Source of the DNA: Limnohabitans sp. 2KL-1
Lineage (GTDB): Bacteria; Pseudomonadota; Gammaproteobacteria; Burkholderiales; Burkholderiaceae_C
Direction: 5' to 3'
Length of the DNA: 64,000 nt
NCBI RefSeq assembly: GCF_003063435.1
Contig: NZ_NESL01000001.1
Span: 434,001-498,000 of the forward strand
Numbering within the stretch: position 1 is the first letter of the stretch; every line of letters begins with the position of its first letter. The notes beneath the pieces are model-generated. The model did no database searches. It was not told the DNA's origin and was given only the letters and a program-made list of their open reading frames with translations. Made by a program: the position numbers and the translations under genes. Below, piece after piece: positions 62,668 through 64,000 of the stretch.

Positions 62668-63437
62668 TCATGAACGATCTGATCTCCATCCTCAGAGACA
62701 ACTGGCTACTGCTGCTGGTCGGGCAGTACCCCAGCGGTCCTTTGGGTGGACTGGCATGCACCCTGATGCTGTCCGTGCTGGGCATCACGCTCGCTTTCCC
62801 TTTGAGTGTGCTGATCGCACTGGCCCGGATTTCCCGCTACGCATTCCTGCGCTGGCCTGCATCGGCATTGGTCTATGGCGCACGTGGCATCCCTTTGTTG
62901 TTGATCATTTTGTGGGTCTATTTTCTGGTGCCCATGCTGATCGGTCGAAACATCTCCGGCTTCACCACCATGGTGGTGACACTGGTGATCTACGAGGCGG
63001 CGTTCCTGGCAGAAATCGTTCGCGCCGGAATTGAAGCATTGCCAAAGGGCCAGATGGAAGCCGCCCGCGCATTGGGGCACAGCTACCTGGGTGCCATGTT
63101 CTACGTCATCCTGCCCCAAGCGCTTTACAACATGCTGCCCAGCATGCTGAGCCAGTTTGTGTCCACCATCAAGGAAACAACCCTGGGCTACGTGATCAAC
63201 GTCCATGAACTCACCTTCGCAGCCAGCCAGGTGAACAACCAGTTACTCATCAAACCTTTTCACGTCTTCTTCATCCTGGCCGTGATCTATTTTGTGGTGT
63301 GCTGGAGCTTGACCCAAGCGGCTGAATGGCTTGAACGCCGGATCGCGACCAAGCGCCTGGGCACAAACACCCAGCGCGCCAAAACTTCTTCGAGCGGATT
63401 GCCGGTCGATTCACAGCCCGCAAGGCCTCTCACATGA
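62664..63437 (+). CDS. Polar amino acid ABC transporter permease 2
   Basis: A 257-residue HisMQ-type permease from 62664 (ATGA overlap); the ATG at 62670 is an alternative. The docking loop is [41 protein letters not shown]. Membrane segments begin near [23 protein letters not shown]. It pairs with the upstream permease in the transporter core. Confidence 0.92.
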   Translation: MIMNDLISILRDNWLLLLVGQYPSGPLGGLACTLMLSVLGITLAFPLSVLIALARISRYAFLRWPASALVYGARGIPLLLIILWVYFLVPMLIGRNISGFTTMVVTLVIYEAAFLAEIVRAGIEALPKGQMEAARALGHSYLGAMFYVILPQALYNMLPSMLSQFVSTIKETTLGYVINVHELTFAASQVNNQLLIKPFHVFFILAVIYFVVCWSLTQAAEWLERRIATKRLGTNTQRAKTSSSGLPVDSQPARPLT

Positions 63438-64000
63438 TTTCATTTTCTCAAGTCAACAAGTGGTACGGTGATTACCACGCATTGGTGAACATCACGGCCG
63501 AAGTCAAGCAAGGGGAAGTGGTTGTCGTGTGTGGCCCCTCCGGTTCAGGTAAATCCACCTTGATACGCACCGTCAACCGGCTTGAAGAAATCCAATCGGG
63601 CGAGCTGAACTTCAACGGCCAACAAGTCCACAGCCCCATGAGCAGCCAGCAACTGAACAAGTTGCGCAGCCAGGTGGGTTTTGTTTTCCAGAGCTTCAAC
63701 CTGTTTCCACACATGTCGGTGGTTGAAAACATCACGTTTTCGCCCATGCGGGTGGCGGGCCTGTCCAAGAGCGCGGCCCACGACAAGGCCATGGCCTTGC
63801 TCGAAAGAGTGGGTCTGGCCCAAAAAGCCCAAGCCTATCCGGCACAGCTTTCGGGTGGCCAGCAGCAACGTGTGGCCATTGCCAGGGCGCTGGCCATGGA
63901 ACCACCGGCCATGCTGTTCGATGAACCCACAAGCGCCCTTGACCCCGAGATGGTGGGCGAGGTGCTGGCAGTCATGCGCAGCCTGGCCCATGATGGCATG
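63434..64000 (+). CDS. Polar amino acid ABC transporter ATP-binding protein (cut by window end)
   Basis: The first 189 residues of a GlnQ-type ATPase. Walker A is [18 protein letters not shown], the Q-loop is [13 protein letters not shown], the signature is [17 protein letters not shown], and Walker B is [16 protein letters not shown]. It starts in an ATGA overlap with the permease. The gene runs past the window end, and a solute-binding protein gene is expected beyond it or elsewhere. Confidence 0.93.
   Translation, partial: MISFSQVNKWYGDYHALVNITAEVKQGEVVVVCGPSGSGKSTLIRTVNRLEEIQSGELNFNGQQVHSPMSSQQLNKLRSQVGFVFQSFNLFPHMSVVENITFSPMRVAGLSKSAAHDKAMALLERVGLAQKAQAYPAQLSGGQQQRVAIARALAMEPPAMLFDEPTSALDPEMVGEVLAVMRSLAHDGM

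Overview
The window looks like chromosomal DNA of a high-GC betaproteobacterium of the order Burkholderiales, most likely the Comamonadaceae. Two periplasmic Bug/TctC-type solute-binding proteins, a small Omp32-like porin, dense divergent gene packing and the mix of IlvE, RadA, MaeB, Tkt and Gap housekeeping genes point that way. This is inference from protein character, not a database match. No rRNA, tRNA or CRISPR array was found.

Layout: (1) 0-15.4 kb is ordinary core genome: an oxidoreductase, a methyltransferase, a glyoxalase-II-like hydrolase, an M48 protease, the muropeptide permease AmpG, an OmpR-type two-component system, a glycosyltransferase, ilvE, radA, a nitronate monooxygenase-like protein and a large hybrid sensor kinase. 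(2) 15.4-16.26 kb is AT-rich, gene-poor DNA with a probable IS3-type transposase scrap. (3) 16.26-30.3 kb is an aromatic-compound catabolic block. A LysR regulator is divergent from a two-component flavin monooxygenase (C2/C1-like). An exporter, GntR and IclR regulators, a porin, two alpha/beta hydrolases, two small VOC proteins, two Bug proteins and an MmgE/PrpD protein follow on the same strand. (4) 30.5-38.0 kb encodes the homoprotocatechuate meta-cleavage pathway (HpaR, G1, G2, E, D, F, H, I). It is interrupted by a toxin-antitoxin pair, and four successive spacers carry different palindromic elements. An aldolase, a ketopantoate-reductase-like protein and an EamA transporter follow. (5) 41.2-52.4 kb is core again: a secreted barnase-like RNase with barstar, maeB, pepP, a MOSC protein, murU, a Rieske oxygenase, tkt and gap, then an IS256-type remnant. 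(6) 53.3-64 kb holds an aminotransferase, a LysR regulator and a long operon. The operon encodes an RraA-like protein, a biotin carrier, a biotin carboxylase, PxpB, PxpC, a second carrier-like domain lacking the biotin lysine, PxpA, an SDR and a polar amino acid ABC transporter that runs off the window.

How the parts may work together: the C2/C1-like hydroxylase at 17-19.5 kb could supply a catechol to the hpa pathway at 30-38 kb, which ends in pyruvate and succinic semialdehyde. The 24-30 kb genes look like a second, less standard ring-degradation or uptake module. The 55.7-64 kb operon has the parts of urea carboxylase (BC, BCCP and a KipI/KipA-type transferase) as separate proteins together with PxpA. 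It is best read as an ATP- and biotin-dependent lactam or amide-opening system fed by an amino-acid-type ABC importer. Its likely operators (ATA-N9-TAT) flank the LysR gene. This operon, the triad-less hydrolase at 26.5 kb and the lysine-less biotinyl domain at 59.9 kb are the most unusual items.
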